DNA of 64,000 bases from Pilaira anomala (GCA_025716855.1 JAIXMQ010000009.1:248001-312000), one strand, 5' to 3'. Counted from the stretch's first letter, positions 19,995 to 31,149 are shown. Made by a program: numbers and translations. Notes: a model not told the origin generated them from the letters alone.

Positions 19995-22991
19995 ATGAAT
20001 AACCAACTCGTCAATAACAACAACAACAAGCACCTTTGTGATTTCAATGAATGTAGAAAAGAGTTCAGCACCCCTAGCGCTCTTAAACGTCATAAGAATT
20101 CACACCAACCTAAAGCACCCAAGACTCGCAGCATCAGGTTCTTAGATCCTTTGACGCCAAGCAACAACTTCGTAAGCAATAACTTTGCAAGAATTGAACT
20201 ATCGCCAGCCGTCATTCAACAAGAACCCACAGTCGTTGAAGTAGTTGAACCTGTTCACGTAAATCTTAATACGATGGTGTTCTATGAAGACGAACGACCT
20301 GAAAACCCTGACTATATTGACGAGGTAGAGGACGAAGACGAACCTTTGGGTGAACACATGGGATTCACTGAATCCACTGTTGATGAACCCGAAGATGTAG
20401 TTGACGAAATCGAGGACCAAGCTCCTATAGTTGTCAATGGGGAATTCTTTCCTTTCAGAGACAAGATACATCTTCTTATGCATCAGTTCTATTACCGTTC
20501 TGGTGCAGATGTATCTCAGGGTTTGATGAAGGATATCGTGAAGTTGGTTGAAGATGTTGTCGAGGCTAAACTCGCCTATCCACATGCCAAAGTTCCAGCA
20601 CCCGATTTGATTTTCAATTTCAATGACCCAAGAAGAACGAAGAATCAAATCCCATTGTTGAAACAGACAGTCCACGATGTCAAAGTCCAAAAGACTGTCA
20701 ATGGTCAAGAAGTCGAACAAACTCTACAATTTTCTATGAATCCACCCTCTGAAATATTGAAGTTGTTTGTCGCAAACCCTTCTCTTGTTGATGGTTTATC
20801 AAGACTCCCTGATCGTACTGAAGGTGAATTAGTTGATAGCTATCAATCACATAAGTGGAGAAGCCATGAATTGTTCCAACATCCAATGGTCTCGGTTACT
20901 ATTCATGGTTTGTTAAAAGATATCTGGATTGGTGATCTCGTCAAGACTGATCAAATGATGATGATTGTTGAAGGGTTTTATACCTTGAAACATTCTATTA
21001 TCATGGTCGAAGGTTATCAAGTCATTTCCGTTCAAGATCAATTCTTTCTTCATAACATGCCTGCGAAAACTTCGGTTCCTATCAGCCAAGTATCAAGAAT
21101 TGTCTGTGATTCCCCTGAAACTCTAGTATTAAATTTTGAAAGTGATGTGTTAGTTAACTCTGACCTCCTTTTAAAATGCAATGCTATTGTTTGTAAACTA
21201 ACCCGCCCCAATCCATTGAAACGCCCTTCTTCTTCTTCTTCTTCTGCTCGTAAATACAAGCCTGTCAAAGTTATTCCATTGAATTTCTTTACCGACGATA
21301 TGAGTGGAAATCGAACCAAAAAACATAACAAGTTTGATAGCTGGATCATGGTCCCTGCTGCATTGCCTCTTGCCCAAAGACATGCACTTGAAAACACGGC
21401 GTTCATCTGTACTGATCACTTGCTTTCAGCTATGCAAATGCTTCCCGCTATTGTCCAAAATCTGGTAAAACTAGAAAATGGTGTTGAGATGTTCCTTCCA
21501 AGCGGTGAGTCTGTCATTGTCGTTGCACCTTTGCAATTTATCACTGCTGATAACGCACGACATGCAGAAATTGCTTCCAGCCGTGGTGCTATTTCAAAAA
21601 ATCCTTGCCGTAAATGTGATTGGGAATTAAAAACCCCAGCTCGTGTTGATGGTGGAGATTTTAACTGGCGTCCTCGTTCTGAAAGCATTGTCGCAGCAAT
21701 GTACGCTCGGTATTTGGCTTCTGGTGGTGACAAGTCCTTCTTGGTTGATACTGAGGCTGGTTATAAACTTGTAGGTGGTCAAGCCCTGGTTGTTCTTAAA
21801 TCTTTCGACACAATGTTAGATTGTCCAATTGAGCTACTGCATACAATTATGCTTGGCGTCGGTAAAGCATTAGTAAAATGTTTGTTACAAGATCATTTGA
21901 ATCCTACCGAAAAAAGTTTCCTTGAAACAAGATTGCATGGTTACGTTTCTAAAGGGTTTTCTCGTAAGTTGCGTTCCTCATTGCGTCTTCATGGTTCTTT
22001 CCTAGGTAGGGATTATAAAATATTGGTCCAACAGGTCCCTATTTTGTTAAATGAACTCATCGCCTCTGGAGAAATCCGATCCGATCGAGGGATTTTGTTA
22101 ATTAAAAACTGCTTTGTTGATCTTGGAAAGCTGGCATCACTTGCATACATCAGTCGCATCAAGTTTAATTCAAGCCTGTACCTGACACAAGTTGCTTCCA
22201 ATTACAATGATCTTCGTCTCTCTGTTTTGTACCACGATGAATTCCTCAAGATCAAGTATCCTAATCGAAAGGGTGGCAATATCTACAACTCAAGTAAAAT
22301 GCATATCATGCACCACTTAGTTGATGATATCTTTCGTTTTGGCTCTGCTATTTTCTTCGAGACTGAAAAGGGTGAACAACACAACAAGTTTGTTAGGGAG
22401 GGTCTGTTTCGTACCAACAGACAAAATCCTTCAAGAGATGTTGCTGTTGCTTTTGCAAAAAGAATGATGGCTCGCCACATTTTGGCTGGTGGTTCTTGGT
22501 TCGTGGAAGGTCAAAGCATTCCCTTAAAAGCTTCGAGAAAGGTCTTAGAGTGTGCTTCTTCGGTCGACACCACTGTTCGTGACTTTGCAGATAACAATGA
22601 TCAAGATCCTGTCGTGAAACTTGGTTCCTCTGGTATCTTCAAGAATAAGCACGGCAACTATTTGATTGGTGAAGTTGTTAAGGTTGACGCCCTTACTGGT
22701 GAATACAAAGTTGTCGAGTACGCTCTTTTACGTGGTGACGAAGCCATTACAAGATTTGATGAATTAGAAAGTGATGATGTTAGCTCAAGTCTTTATCATA
22801 CTTGTATGAAAGATGGCGCTAATAACTTGCTCGTCTTTAAAACTCGTGCTGAAACTTCCTTTCGTGAAGCAGAAGGCCAGTTTGTCCAAATTCTCGATAT
22901 CTCAAGAAGATATAACAATTACAACTTAATCAACATCAGCAAGTTTGGCACCTTCTGGTGGGCATTGTCTCATAAAAAAAAAATACTTTAA
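19995..22991 (+). CDS. Transposase, C2H2 zinc finger plus Tnp2-like domain
   Basis: Single 998-codon frame. Residues about 14-38 form one C2H2 zinc finger (C-x4-C-x12-H-x4-H), likely for DNA binding. An acidic spacer follows (about 85-140, EDEDEPLGE). The central part has PLNFFTDDMSGNRTKKHNKF, SWIMVPAALPL, VVAPLQFITADNARHAE and a Cys pair CRKC, as in the fungal Tnp2-like transposases; then DCPIELLHTIMLGVGKALVK and, near the end, MHHLVDDIFRFGSAIFFETE with HNKFVRE and RTNRQNPSRDVAVAFAKR, which fit my recollection of conserved segments in abundant basidiomycete and Mucoromycota transposon proteins. Candidate acidic residues of an RNase-H-like fold are the Asp pair in FTDDMSG, the Asp of TADNARH and later Glu residues, but the catalytic triad cannot be fixed by eye. 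The frame is uninterrupted, so the element may be active. Confidence 0.75.
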   Translation: MNNQLVNNNNNKHLCDFNECRKEFSTPSALKRHKNSHQPKAPKTRSIRFLDPLTPSNNFVSNNFARIELSPAVIQQEPTVVEVVEPVHVNLNTMVFYEDERPENPDYIDEVEDEDEPLGEHMGFTESTVDEPEDVVDEIEDQAPIVVNGEFFPFRDKIHLLMHQFYYRSGADVSQGLMKDIVKLVEDVVEAKLAYPHAKVPAPDLIFNFNDPRRTKNQIPLLKQTVHDVKVQKTVNGQEVEQTLQFSMNPPSEILKLFVANPSLVDGLSRLPDRTEGELVDSYQSHKWRSHELFQHPMVSVTIHGLLKDIWIGDLVKTDQMMMIVEGFYTLKHSIIMVEGYQVISVQDQFFLHNMPAKTSVPISQVSRIVCDSPETLVLNFESDVLVNSDLLLKCNAIVCKLTRPNPLKRPSSSSSSARKYKPVKVIPLNFFTDDMSGNRTKKHNKFDSWIMVPAALPLAQRHALENTAFICTDHLLSAMQMLPAIVQNLVKLENGVEMFLPSGESVIVVAPLQFITADNARHAEIASSRGAISKNPCRKCDWELKTPARVDGGDFNWRPRSESIVAAMYARYLASGGDKSFLVDTEAGYKLVGGQALVVLKSFDTMLDCPIELLHTIMLGVGKALVKCLLQDHLNPTEKSFLETRLHGYVSKGFSRKLRSSLRLHGSFLGRDYKILVQQVPILLNELIASGEIRSDRGILLIKNCFVDLGKLASLAYISRIKFNSSLYLTQVASNYNDLRLSVLYHDEFLKIKYPNRKGGNIYNSSKMHIMHHLVDDIFRFGSAIFFETEKGEQHNKFVREGLFRTNRQNPSRDVAVAFAKRMMARHILAGGSWFVEGQSIPLKASRKVLECASSVDTTVRDFADNNDQDPVVKLGSSGIFKNKHGNYLIGEVVKVDALTGEYKVVEYALLRGDEAITRFDELESDDVSSSLYHTCMKDGANNLLVFKTRAETSFREAEGQFVQILDISRRYNNYNLINISKFGTFWWALSHKKKIL

Positions 22992-23336
22992 ATTAAATTT
23001 AATAAAAATCATATTTTGTCCTAACTTTGTATACGAACTTTTTTGAAATGTGTGTTAATCTTTAAAGTGAAAAGTTTTTTTTTTTTTTTTTGTAACGCGC
23101 TAAATGAAAAAGACTTGTAAAAATTCGTCAAAGTCTTTTTGGATAACGAAGCTGTTCTTCAATTTGTTGAAGACAATCCTTATTGGATAAGAGCAAATCC
23201 CATCGCTGCTTCAATCCCGCCGTGAAGGTTAAAACGCAGATTGAAATATTTTTATTGATTACCAGCACTTCCTGGTTATCTCATTGGCTTAAGGAAAAAT
23301 AATTACTATATAAGTTAATGAGACTCCCTGGGTGTG
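22992..23336. repeat. Subterminal right end of the transposon with a hairpin
   Basis: Non-coding. Contains an inverted pair AAAAAGACTTTG-type hairpin: AAAAAGACTTG at about 23108 and CAAAGTCTTTTT at about 23129, which can fold across an 11-base loop. Ends with CTCCCTGGGTGTG, the right terminal repeat. Such hairpins near transposon ends often act in transposase binding (inference). Confidence 0.4.
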
Positions 23337-23338
23337 TG

Positions 23339-24837
23339 GTGATGCACAAATTGGACAAGTTGAAAGTGGCTTTGGTATCTCGATTGAAGAACGTAAAAGA
23401 TTAACTATTGGTATGGAACTAGTGGGTAAACCTCAACTCTTATTCTTGGACGAACCTACTTCTGGTCTGGATGCACAAAGCTCTTACAATATTATTCGAT
23501 TTATTCGTAAATTAGCTGATGCTGGTTGGCCTGTACTATGTACTATCCATCAGCCTTCTTCTATTTTATTTAGCTACTTTGACCATTTACTATTACTGGT
23601 TCGTGGTGGTAAAACTGCTTATTATGGAGAGATTGGTGAAGATGCACGTACCATGATCGACTATTTTGAAAGTAATGGTGGTCCCAAGTGCTCTTCTGAA
23701 GCGAATCCAGCTGAATACATTCTTGAAGTGGTTGGTGCTGGTACTGCTGGTAAAGCCACCAGAGACTGGGCTGATATTTGGCAAGAGTCTAAAGAATGTA
23801 AAGCCCTTGACGCTGAATTGAACGAAATTAACGCAACCGCTGACAAAAACCCTACTCGAATCGCTCATACTTATGCTACCTCTATGTCTAAACAGTTTCA
23901 GCTGGTCTTTGCCCGTATGTCTATTGCTTATTGGCGCTCACCTGAATATAATATTGGTCGATTCCTTAACCTTATGTTTACTTCATTAATAACTGGTTTT
24001 TCCTACTGGAAATTAGGAAATTCTTCCTCTGACATGTTGTACAAAGTCTTTGCGCTCTTTGGTACTTTCATAATGTGCTTCACCCTGATTTTCTTGGCCC
24101 AACCTAAATTTATGACTGAACGTGAATATTTTAGAAGAGAATATGCTTCCCGATATTACAGTTGGTTCCCATGGTCTTTTGCTGCTATTCTAGTTGAACT
24201 TCCTTATATCATTTTCTTTGCAACCACCTTTATGCTTGGTTTTTATTGGACTGTGGGTATGAATAACACGGCAGAAAGTTGTGGGTACTTCTATATCACA
24301 TTTATTATCATTGTATGTTGGGCTGTTTCCTTAGGCTTTGTTATTGCTGCAGTTTCAGAATCGCCTACGATGGCCGCTTTGATAAATCCTTTAATTTTTT
24401 CAATTCTCATCCTTTTCTGTGGCTTAATGCAGCCTGTCAAAGCAATGCCAAAGTTCTGGAGCTCTTGGATATATTGGCTTGATCCTTTCCATTATTATAT
24501 TGAAGGCCTCACAGTGAATGAATTGGAAAACCTTGCAGTTGTTTGCTCCCAAGAAGATTTGCTTCGCTTTACTCCTCCTCTCGGCAAGACTTGTAAGGAG
24601 TATACCCAAGCTTTCTTTAACATGGGTGCTACTGGTTACATTGATAATCCTGAAGCTGTTTCGCCTGAACAATGTGGTTATTGTACTTACAAATCTGGAT
24701 CTGAATTTTATGAGACTCAAATGAGTTGGAGTGCAACTAATAAGTGGCGAAACTTTGGTGTTCTTTTAGGCTTTTATGCCTTTAATATAATATTGTTTAT
24801 TGCACTTGTATACTGGAAGAGAAAAGAAAATCGATAA
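23339..24837 (+). pseudogene. 3' part of the disrupted ABC transporter (signature of NBD2 and second membrane domain)
   Basis: Continues codon 956 of the gene starting at 15859. It opens with GDAQIGQVESGFG then SIEERKRLTIGMEL, Walker B and the H-loop VLCTIHQPSS, followed by FDHLLLLVRGGKTAYYGE and about six hydrophobic segments, ending ALVYWKRKENR. A GTG at 23332 within the transposon end opens this frame, but there is no evidence for separate translation. A diverged fragment of this same 3' end and its UTR lies at about 36375-36650. Confidence 0.85.
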
Positions 24838-25445
24838 GTTTATTCTTATTTTTCTTTTTGAAAAATACATCTTTCAACATACTAAAACGAAAATAAGAGT
24901 ATGATAATAATTTTAGTGATATATATGCTATGCTTTTTCAAATTTTAATAAATAATGTGTACTTATTTTTATGATTATTTATTTCAAACATTTTGTCTTT
25001 TCTTTTTTTTTATTATATTATATGCAGGCTCTTATACTGGAACAAGAATATGACCTTCTCAGGTTTCACACTAATTACAAGCCTTGTTACTGGTTCTCCC
25101 TTTACAATATTTACCCCACACACTTTATTGTTTTAGTTTGAATCCTTTGAAGTACCGATTTTCATTTTTTGTGACCAATACTCAATTTGTAAGGATACGA
25201 AATGTATCTAGAAAACACTTTCGCCATGTAATGCGTTGTGTGTGGTGTATGCTTGTTTATACGCTACACACAATGTAAACAAATGGGACTAAACAATAAC
25301 AGAAAATAATAATACTAATAAAAAATATACAACACTTAAAATACACCCAATTTTTATTGCCTGATTTAAAAATAAATATAAAAAAAGCTATTTTTTTTTT
25401 TTTTTTTTTTTTTTGTACTTTTTTTGAATAAATAAAAAAAAAAAT
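24838..25445. other. Intergenic, AT-rich, no gene
   Basis: Holds the 3' UTR of the ABC gene (AATAAA-like ATTTTAATAAATAATG near 24945) and the promoter of the kinase. Long A/T runs at about 25390-25445 directly precede the kinase ATG. Small frames here are low complexity. Confidence 0.5.
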
Positions 25446-27969
25446 ATGACACACTTTGGTTCACCTCATGATGCATATGAGTTTATTGAACAAATTGGCG
25501 ATGGGTCGTTTGGAACTGTACATAAAGCACAACACAAGATTAGTCACAAACTTGTAAAGTAACAATAATATATTTAAAAAAAAGTACATGGATAGATAAA
25601 AAAAAAAAGAGAGAGAAAAGTCTCCCAAAGGAACCTTATTTAACCAAAAGGGTATTTATTACTATTTAGGTTGCAGTCAAAGTGATGAAAAAGAAATATA
25701 ATACGATTGAAGAATGTCAAGGGCAATTTGAACCAAAACTATTAGACTTACTTCCAAACCATATCAATATTGTTCAACTGCGTGATAGTTACTTAGCACC
25801 TAATTGCGAACTTTCTTTCATTATGGAATATATGGATGGTGGTAATCTATATCAATTAATGAGAGAACGTAGGCACCATAAGTTACCGTTTAACCATTGT
25901 GAATTAAAAAGTATATTGTAAGTTATCCCTCCTCTCCCCCCCTCTTGTATAAGATACTCCTAACCTAAAAAAAAACTCCTTGTTCCTTTTTGTTTTAGAC
26001 ATCAAATATTATCTGCCGTATCGCATATTCATCACCATAACATATTTCACAGAGATATGAAACCAGAGAACTTATTATTAGATTATAAAACAGGTCGACC
26101 CATCATTAAATTAGCAGACTTTGGTTTAGCTCGAGAATTAAAAAGTGAACCACCTTATACAGAATATGTTAGTACCCGATGGTAAGTCCTGCAAATCAAC
26201 TTTATTTAAAAAAAAAAAAAAAAGAGAAATCTTATTAATCAAATTTTTAGGTATCGAGCGCCTGAAGTATTACTTCGATCTACTGAATACTCTGCACCAG
26301 TTGATTTATGGGCAATTGGAGCCATCTTTGCAGAACTTATTACTTTAGAGCCTTTGTTCCCGGGTGAATCCGAAGTGGATCAAATTTACCGTATTTGTGA
26401 TATCCTGGGAAGCCCCGGGAATAAGTTGGGTGTGGATCTCGGTCAAAAGAAAAAGAATGCCAGGCCCGAAAAGCGTGTTAGCCCTGGTTTTGCTCGAAAG
26501 AAACCTAAGGAACAACCCATGCCTGTCGTCACTGCTTCTACCATTTCCTTTTTGGATGGTGGTGGTGAATGGAAAGAAGGTGTTCGATTAGCCTACAAGA
26601 TTGGTTTTAAATTTCCACCTGTAAGTTTATTACTTACAATAAAATGTAACCCTAAACTAAACTTTTTTTTTTTTTTTTTTTGTATTAGCTTTCACCTCAA
26701 CCATTAGAATCCGTCATTCCAAATGCAACTGAAAACATGTTGGACTTAATAAGACGATTTTTGTTCTTTAATCCGAATCAAAGATTAACTGCAGATGCAG
26801 CTCTTGCGCACGCTTTCTTTCATGAGCGGGAAGAGCCCTCGCATACCACAACTGCTCATCTTGAACCTATCACACCACCCGATAAATGTCAGCCTGATAT
26901 ACCATCACATCACGACGCAACGAAACCAATTACACCTATGGATTTATTAAGTACACCTCGTACACCATATCAAATCTGTCCAGATTGGGAGACAGATCGC
27001 CCAGTCTCACGATACGGTAGATTATGTTCAGCCATAAAAGATGAACGTTTAAGCAGCCATGTAGATAGATTCTTACATGATTCTGAAGATCCATCCTGGT
27101 TAAATCAATCCCGACCTATCTATAGCTCTCATCAAAAAGTTCATCCGGTTACTGATCGACCCAACTCATCTAATTTATGGAATAAGTATAATTATGCAGC
27201 TCATCAAAGACCTAGCACACCTGTAGTTGAACATTCAACAGCAGTCAGTCATGGACATGGACATCATAATCCTGGTCCGACTGCAAGTGTATCCAGTAAA
27301 CGATATTCAACAGATGAATTTATAGGTGATACACATCGTAGAATACCTCCACATCACCTTCATCATCATCCAGATCATTCACATCATCCAAATCAAATCA
27401 TGACGCGACCACCTACTGCAGCATATGGAACACAACAAATGATTAAATGGGCCCCACCTCATTTCACTCAAAGACCTCCTCTACCACCAGCAGCAGCAGC
27501 AGCAGCACCAGTCACGCACCATCATGTACCAACACCGGTACCTCATCATCATGTACCACATCAACATTATCGTCAACCAGCAGTTGTACAAGATCCTGAA
27601 CTGTCTCGACCTGAAAGTCGTCGTTGTCGATCCCCTGCACCCTTTTCATCTCAATTGATGAAACACAAGCATACGACAACAGTTCATACTAACAGTACTA
27701 GCTTAAACCCTACTTCTCCTATTCAATGTTGGACAGCGCCTTCTGTTACTACTTCGGTCAATACAGATAAAGTCTTTATGGCACAAGATGGAGGAGTAGA
27801 TTTTTCACCTTATGTACGTAAATCAGATAAACCACAATCAACTCATCGTAATTCAACTTCGCATCGATTTAATTTATGGGTGCCTGAAGATGATGCAGAA
27901 GAAAATTCAGCAGCAGAAGAGAATAATACAATGGACCATGATAGGTCTGTTTTCTTACCCTTACAATAA
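25446..27969 (+). CDS. Mak/ICK/Ime2-type serine/threonine protein kinase
   Basis: Exons 25446-25553, 25670-25917, 25999-26181, 26251-26620, 26689-27969; 729 residues. Kinase domain from about residue 12: P-loop GDGSFGTV (18-25), catalytic Lys in [10 protein letters not shown] (Lys40), [33 protein letters not shown] with the TEY activation loop, and [30 protein letters not shown] is diagnostic for the MAK/ICK (RCK) family, which includes yeast Ime2 and Ustilago Crk1. Between ILGSP and the IGFKFPP segment an insert of about 60 residues replaces the short animal loop, as in Ime2-type kinases. The C-terminal 380 residues are His/Pro rich ([14 protein letters not shown]) with TP/SP sites and no other domain. 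A meiosis/mating or cilium-like morphogenesis role is known for relatives; here it is inference. Confidence 0.9.
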
Positions 27970-28221
27970 ATTAATCTATATACCCTTTTTTCTTAGCTAC
28001 TTATATATTTTTTTTATTTCTCATTGCTTTATTTCTTTCTTTTTTTTTTTTTTTGTATTTATATTTAGGTGGGTTCAAGTCTTGTAAAAAAAAAAAAAAA
28101 AAAAAAAAAAGAAAAAAAAATTATAGGAAATTTAAAAACAAATATTTAGATAGTTATACATATAAAATAAATGATAATAAAATTATTATTCCTTTTTCAT
28201 TCATTCATTTTTTTTTTCAAG

Positions 28222-28806
28222 ATGTCAACAACAAATGCATCCTTATTTTATAAACATTATTTAGATTTGAGAAAGATGAGACAAGAAAGATTAAAACGAT
28301 TACAACAGTATCAAAAGACAGTTCAAAAGCATGAACAAAGTTTATTTAAAATCCGAAACCATCTTGCTCGCGTCGTAACCGAACAAGCCAAAGTAAATGC
28401 AACCTTGACTCAATTAACTGAATCCAACGTCTGGGTCACTGCAAAAGAACACGCTCAAATGCATCATGTCTCGGATATCGTCAATAAAGAATACGCGAAT
28501 TGGACGCTTATCAAACAACAAAAACATGAAGCCATTGAAAAAGTAGCTCAGGATGCAAAACTTTCTGCGTCTCATATCATTGGCATCGAAAGAGCTTTGG
28601 TTTGTTTAGAAGACCAGATACGATTACTCATGGTCTGTCCAAAATCATCTAACACCCTCATTCATCCACAAATGCATACCTTGTTCTTTAGAAAATCCGT
28701 TTCCACTCACTCGTTACGGTCTATCATAAAAGGTACTTCAGGTTCTTTGGCTGGTACTTTGTTAACCAAATGGTTCAAAACAAGATCTACTACTACCATT
28801 GCTTAA
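28222..28806 (+). CDS. Unknown protein with N-terminal coiled coil
   Basis: Single-exon frame of 194 residues; start chosen at 28222 (MSTTNASLFYKHYLD) because the upstream in-frame part (from 28171) is AT-rich low complexity. Residues about 12-125 are charged and heptad-like (RKMRQERLKRLQQYQKTVQK, EQAKVNATLTQL, EAIEKVAQDAKL), suggesting a coiled coil. The C-terminal part is basic and Ser/Thr rich (KSVSTHSLRSIIKGTSGSL). Codon usage and the lack of low complexity fit a real gene. I recognise no family. Confidence 0.6.
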   Translation: MSTTNASLFYKHYLDLRKMRQERLKRLQQYQKTVQKHEQSLFKIRNHLARVVTEQAKVNATLTQLTESNVWVTAKEHAQMHHVSDIVNKEYANWTLIKQQKHEAIEKVAQDAKLSASHIIGIERALVCLEDQIRLLMVCPKSSNTLIHPQMHTLFFRKSVSTHSLRSIIKGTSGSLAGTLLTKWFKTRSTTTIA

Positions 28807-28959
28807 AAAACTACATATATATACACACTCATAATAAAATAGAATTACGTTAGATTGCGTTTATTAGAAAAATATAAAGATTTTTTGATGTAGTTATAAT
28901 GCGATGTAACTAATAAATCAACTACTAAACAGATGTTTTGAGCTCGACCAATTTAAACG

Positions 28960-29175
28960 TATATCTTCTAACTGGTCAGCTTGAAAAGATGAGCAGAGAG
29001 GGCTTCTTCATCTTGACCAAGACAATTTATTTTTCCTAATTCATCGGGATAGCTATCTTGAAATAAAAACCGGTTTAGTTACTTTGCTTTTTTTTTTTGC
29101 CAAGTACAGTGAATTAATTTAACTATGTAAACGCGGATAAGAAAGTCATTCAAACATGACATACCTGATAAAATA
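28960..29175 (-). pseudogene. Possible terminal exons of an unidentified gene or relic
   Basis: On the minus strand VILS is followed by a GTATGT donor (about 29154) and a TTTCAAG acceptor (about 29060), then DSYPDELGKINCLGQDEEAL and SAHLFKLTS before a stop. Both parts join in frame, and the composition is protein-like. No upstream exons could be followed. It may be the 3' remnant of a gene. Confidence 0.25.
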
Positions 29176-29552
29176 ACTCTATACATACAATGCATAAAAC
29201 GTTAAAAAACGTCTTATTTGCATATACGTTCAGATGCATCTATTTTTTTTTAAAAGTAATAAAAAAACAGCCGTTGCTATGCAACATTGAGTTTTTATGC
29301 GAACTTAGTGAATACGGGTTTTTTAGAATCGTCTTCTTTAAACCAAAAATAAACATTTTACATGATTGTTTCTCTTTTTTACACCATTGAAATCGGACAT
29401 TCAACCCACCAAACGTTTATTTAAAGAAAAAGAGCTTTTATTTGTTATTGGCTGAGATGATTTTTAAAAAGGGAGAGAGAAAAGGCATTTTTTGAAATCC
29501 CTTTTTCTTAATTCTCTCTTTTCTTCTCTTTTTCTTTTCATATAACGTTATT

Positions 29553-31149
29553 ATGCTAGGACGTAGTAATACAGTAGAAGGAGATCCAGATTGTACAGAG
29601 GTATTGGAAGATAATTCCCGTAGTATCTTGATGGGAATTATCAATCAGCTTCGTAAAGATATGGATTTACAAAGAGTGACTTTGCCTACATTTGTACTTG
29701 AACCGAGATCCATGTTGGAAAGAGTAAGTGATTTCTTTAGTCACCCTGATATACTGATTGAGTAAGTTGGATTTTCCCCTATAAATATATATATATATCT
29801 TTTTCTCGTTTATTTTTTTTTCTCAACCTTTTTTTTTATATTTAGAGCAAGTACCAAAGCAGATCCAGTCGCTCGATTTTTAGATGTAGTACGATACTTT
29901 TTATCAGGCTGGTACATTAAACCAAAAGTAAAGTTTGTTGTTATTTTTTTTTTTTTTAACGATTAAATAAATAAAAAAAAATTGTATACTCACGTGAATT
30001 CGTCATAAAAGGGAGTCAAGAAACCTTATAATCCTGTATTGGGTGAAGTCTTTCGATGTAAATACAAGTATAATAATGGAACAGAAGCAATTTATGTTGC
30101 AGAACAAGTATCACATCATCCACCTATTTCTGCTTATTATTATGGTAGTCCAGATCATGGCGTTTATATTCAAGGTGATTTACGTCCTAAATCAAGATTT
30201 CTTGGTAATAGCGCGGCTACTTTAATGGAAGGCGAAAATCATATTATCTTTACTCATTTGTATAATGAACGTTATGATATTACCATGCCAAATGTTTATG
30301 CTAGAGGCATCTTATGTAAGTATTTTTTTTTTTTTTTTTTTTTTTTTGCCAAGAGAAAATTAAAAAAAAAGTTTTATATTAGTTGGGAAAATGGTATTGG
30401 AATTAGGTGATAGTTGTGTTGTTCGTTGTAGAACTAGTGATTTGGTATGTGAATTGGATTTTAAAAACAAGGTAAATATATATATACATCGTTTATATAT
30501 ATAATTATATATAAAAACTCACATATTATGATTTTTAATTATAAGGGATTCTTTTCTGGTCAAAACAATTCGGTTTCTGGTAAAGTAAAAAGAGAGTCCA
30601 CAGGTGAAGTTCTCTATGAAATATCAGGTCAATGGTCAAATGAGATTTTTATTAAAATGGCCAAAGGTTCAAGTAAAAATATGTTTTTTGATGTCAAGAC
30701 AGCTATTATTCATCCAAAGATTGTTGAAGAAATAAAAGATCAAGAAGAAATGGAATCAAGAAGGTAAATATATATGTGTGTGAATTGTTTCAATTCAACT
30801 TATTCTTCTATCTAGACTTTGGTCTAAAGTATCTGAAGCCATTAAAAGAGATGATATGGATACAGCAACAGACGAAAAGACAAGGATAGAAGATAAACAA
30901 CGTGAAGATTCTAAACGACGCGAAGCTTCTAATAAAGAATTTGAATCAAAGTTTTTTAATTTGGTTCATGGTGACCAATACGAATTTAAGGGTATCTCTA
31001 CGTAAGTTTTAGATTATTATTTAACCTTTTTTATAAATACTTATATATATATATATTTTTGTTTTTTTAGTATTGATTTCAATGATAAGAAAAAAGCAAA
31101 TTCTGAATTGAAACAAATGGCTTTTTCATCTTTATCACCAAACCAATAA
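29553..31149 (+). CDS. Oxysterol-binding-protein-related lipid transfer protein, Osh6/Osh7-like
   Basis: Seven exons: 29553-29761, 29846-29927, 30012-30315, 30383-30471, 30546-30763, 30816-31001, 31071-31149; 388 residues, a stand-alone lipid-binding domain without PH or ankyrin parts. The ORP signature EQVSHHPPIS (128-137, His132-His133 bind the PI4P head group) is present, preceded by GVKKPYNPVLGEVFRCKY and followed by LRPKSRFLGNSAATLMEG, MPNVYARGILFGKMVLELG and WSNEIFIKM. LxPxSRFLGNS with MPNxYARGIL is closest to Osh6/Osh7, which exchange phosphatidylserine for PI4P at ER-plasma membrane contacts; the specificity is inference. A Lys/Glu-rich helical stretch near residues 300-350 precedes a short C-terminal tail. 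Confidence 0.9.

Larger units (their letters stand above)
18854..23336. mobile_element. 4.48-kb DNA transposon with CACACCCAG terminal inverted repeats, inserted in the ABC transporter
   Basis: Left end CACACCCAGAGAGT (18854) and right end ACTCCCTGGGTGTG (to 23336) are inverted repeats with one mismatch in 14. The element is flanked by TG (18852-18853 and 23337-23338); removing the element plus one TG rejoins ATT G|GT GAT and restores the transporter frame, which fixes the boundaries. It contains a 998-residue transposase gene (19995-22991) and a small spliced-looking gene on the other strand (19445-19863). The ends beginning with CAC and the Tnp2-like protein suggest an EnSpm/CACTA-related fungal lineage; the 2-bp duplication is shorter than usual for classical CACTA elements, so placement is tentative. 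Confidence 0.88.
15859..24837 (+). pseudogene. PDR-type (ABCG) ABC transporter gene, disrupted by a transposon
   Basis: Full-size fungal pleiotropic-drug-resistance transporter with two (NBD-TMD) halves. Exons: 15859-16021, 16084-16286, 16354-18853, then resuming 23339-24837; without the insert it encodes 1454 residues, normal for Pdr5/Cdr1 proteins. NBD1 has the PDR-typical degenerate Walker A GRPGAGCT (about 177-184, Cys for Lys), signature LSGGERKRLSIAEQ and Walker B region NCWDCSTRGLDAASA. NBD2 has canonical Walker A GSSGAGKTT (about 862), signature SIEERKRLTIGMEL and Walker B LLFLDEPTSGLDAQ. Membrane segments follow each NBD, with late motifs (TPPLGKTCKEYTQAF, Cys pairs) as in Pdr5. The transposon sits in codon 956, between Walker A and signature of NBD2. 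As it stands translation ends at 18882, giving a product without the second half. Apart from the insert the frame is open throughout, so the insertion looks recent. Confidence 0.9.

Noticed and set aside
20199..20720. 173-codon frame antisense to the transposase, and other antisense frames at 21050-22480
   Set aside because: They mirror the codon pattern of the strong plus-strand gene and have no family features.
23332..24837. Separate half-size ABC transporter gene
   Set aside because: Its start would be a GTG inside the transposon end; the sequence continues the NBD2 begun at 18853 exactly across the insertion, so it is the 3' part of the disrupted gene.
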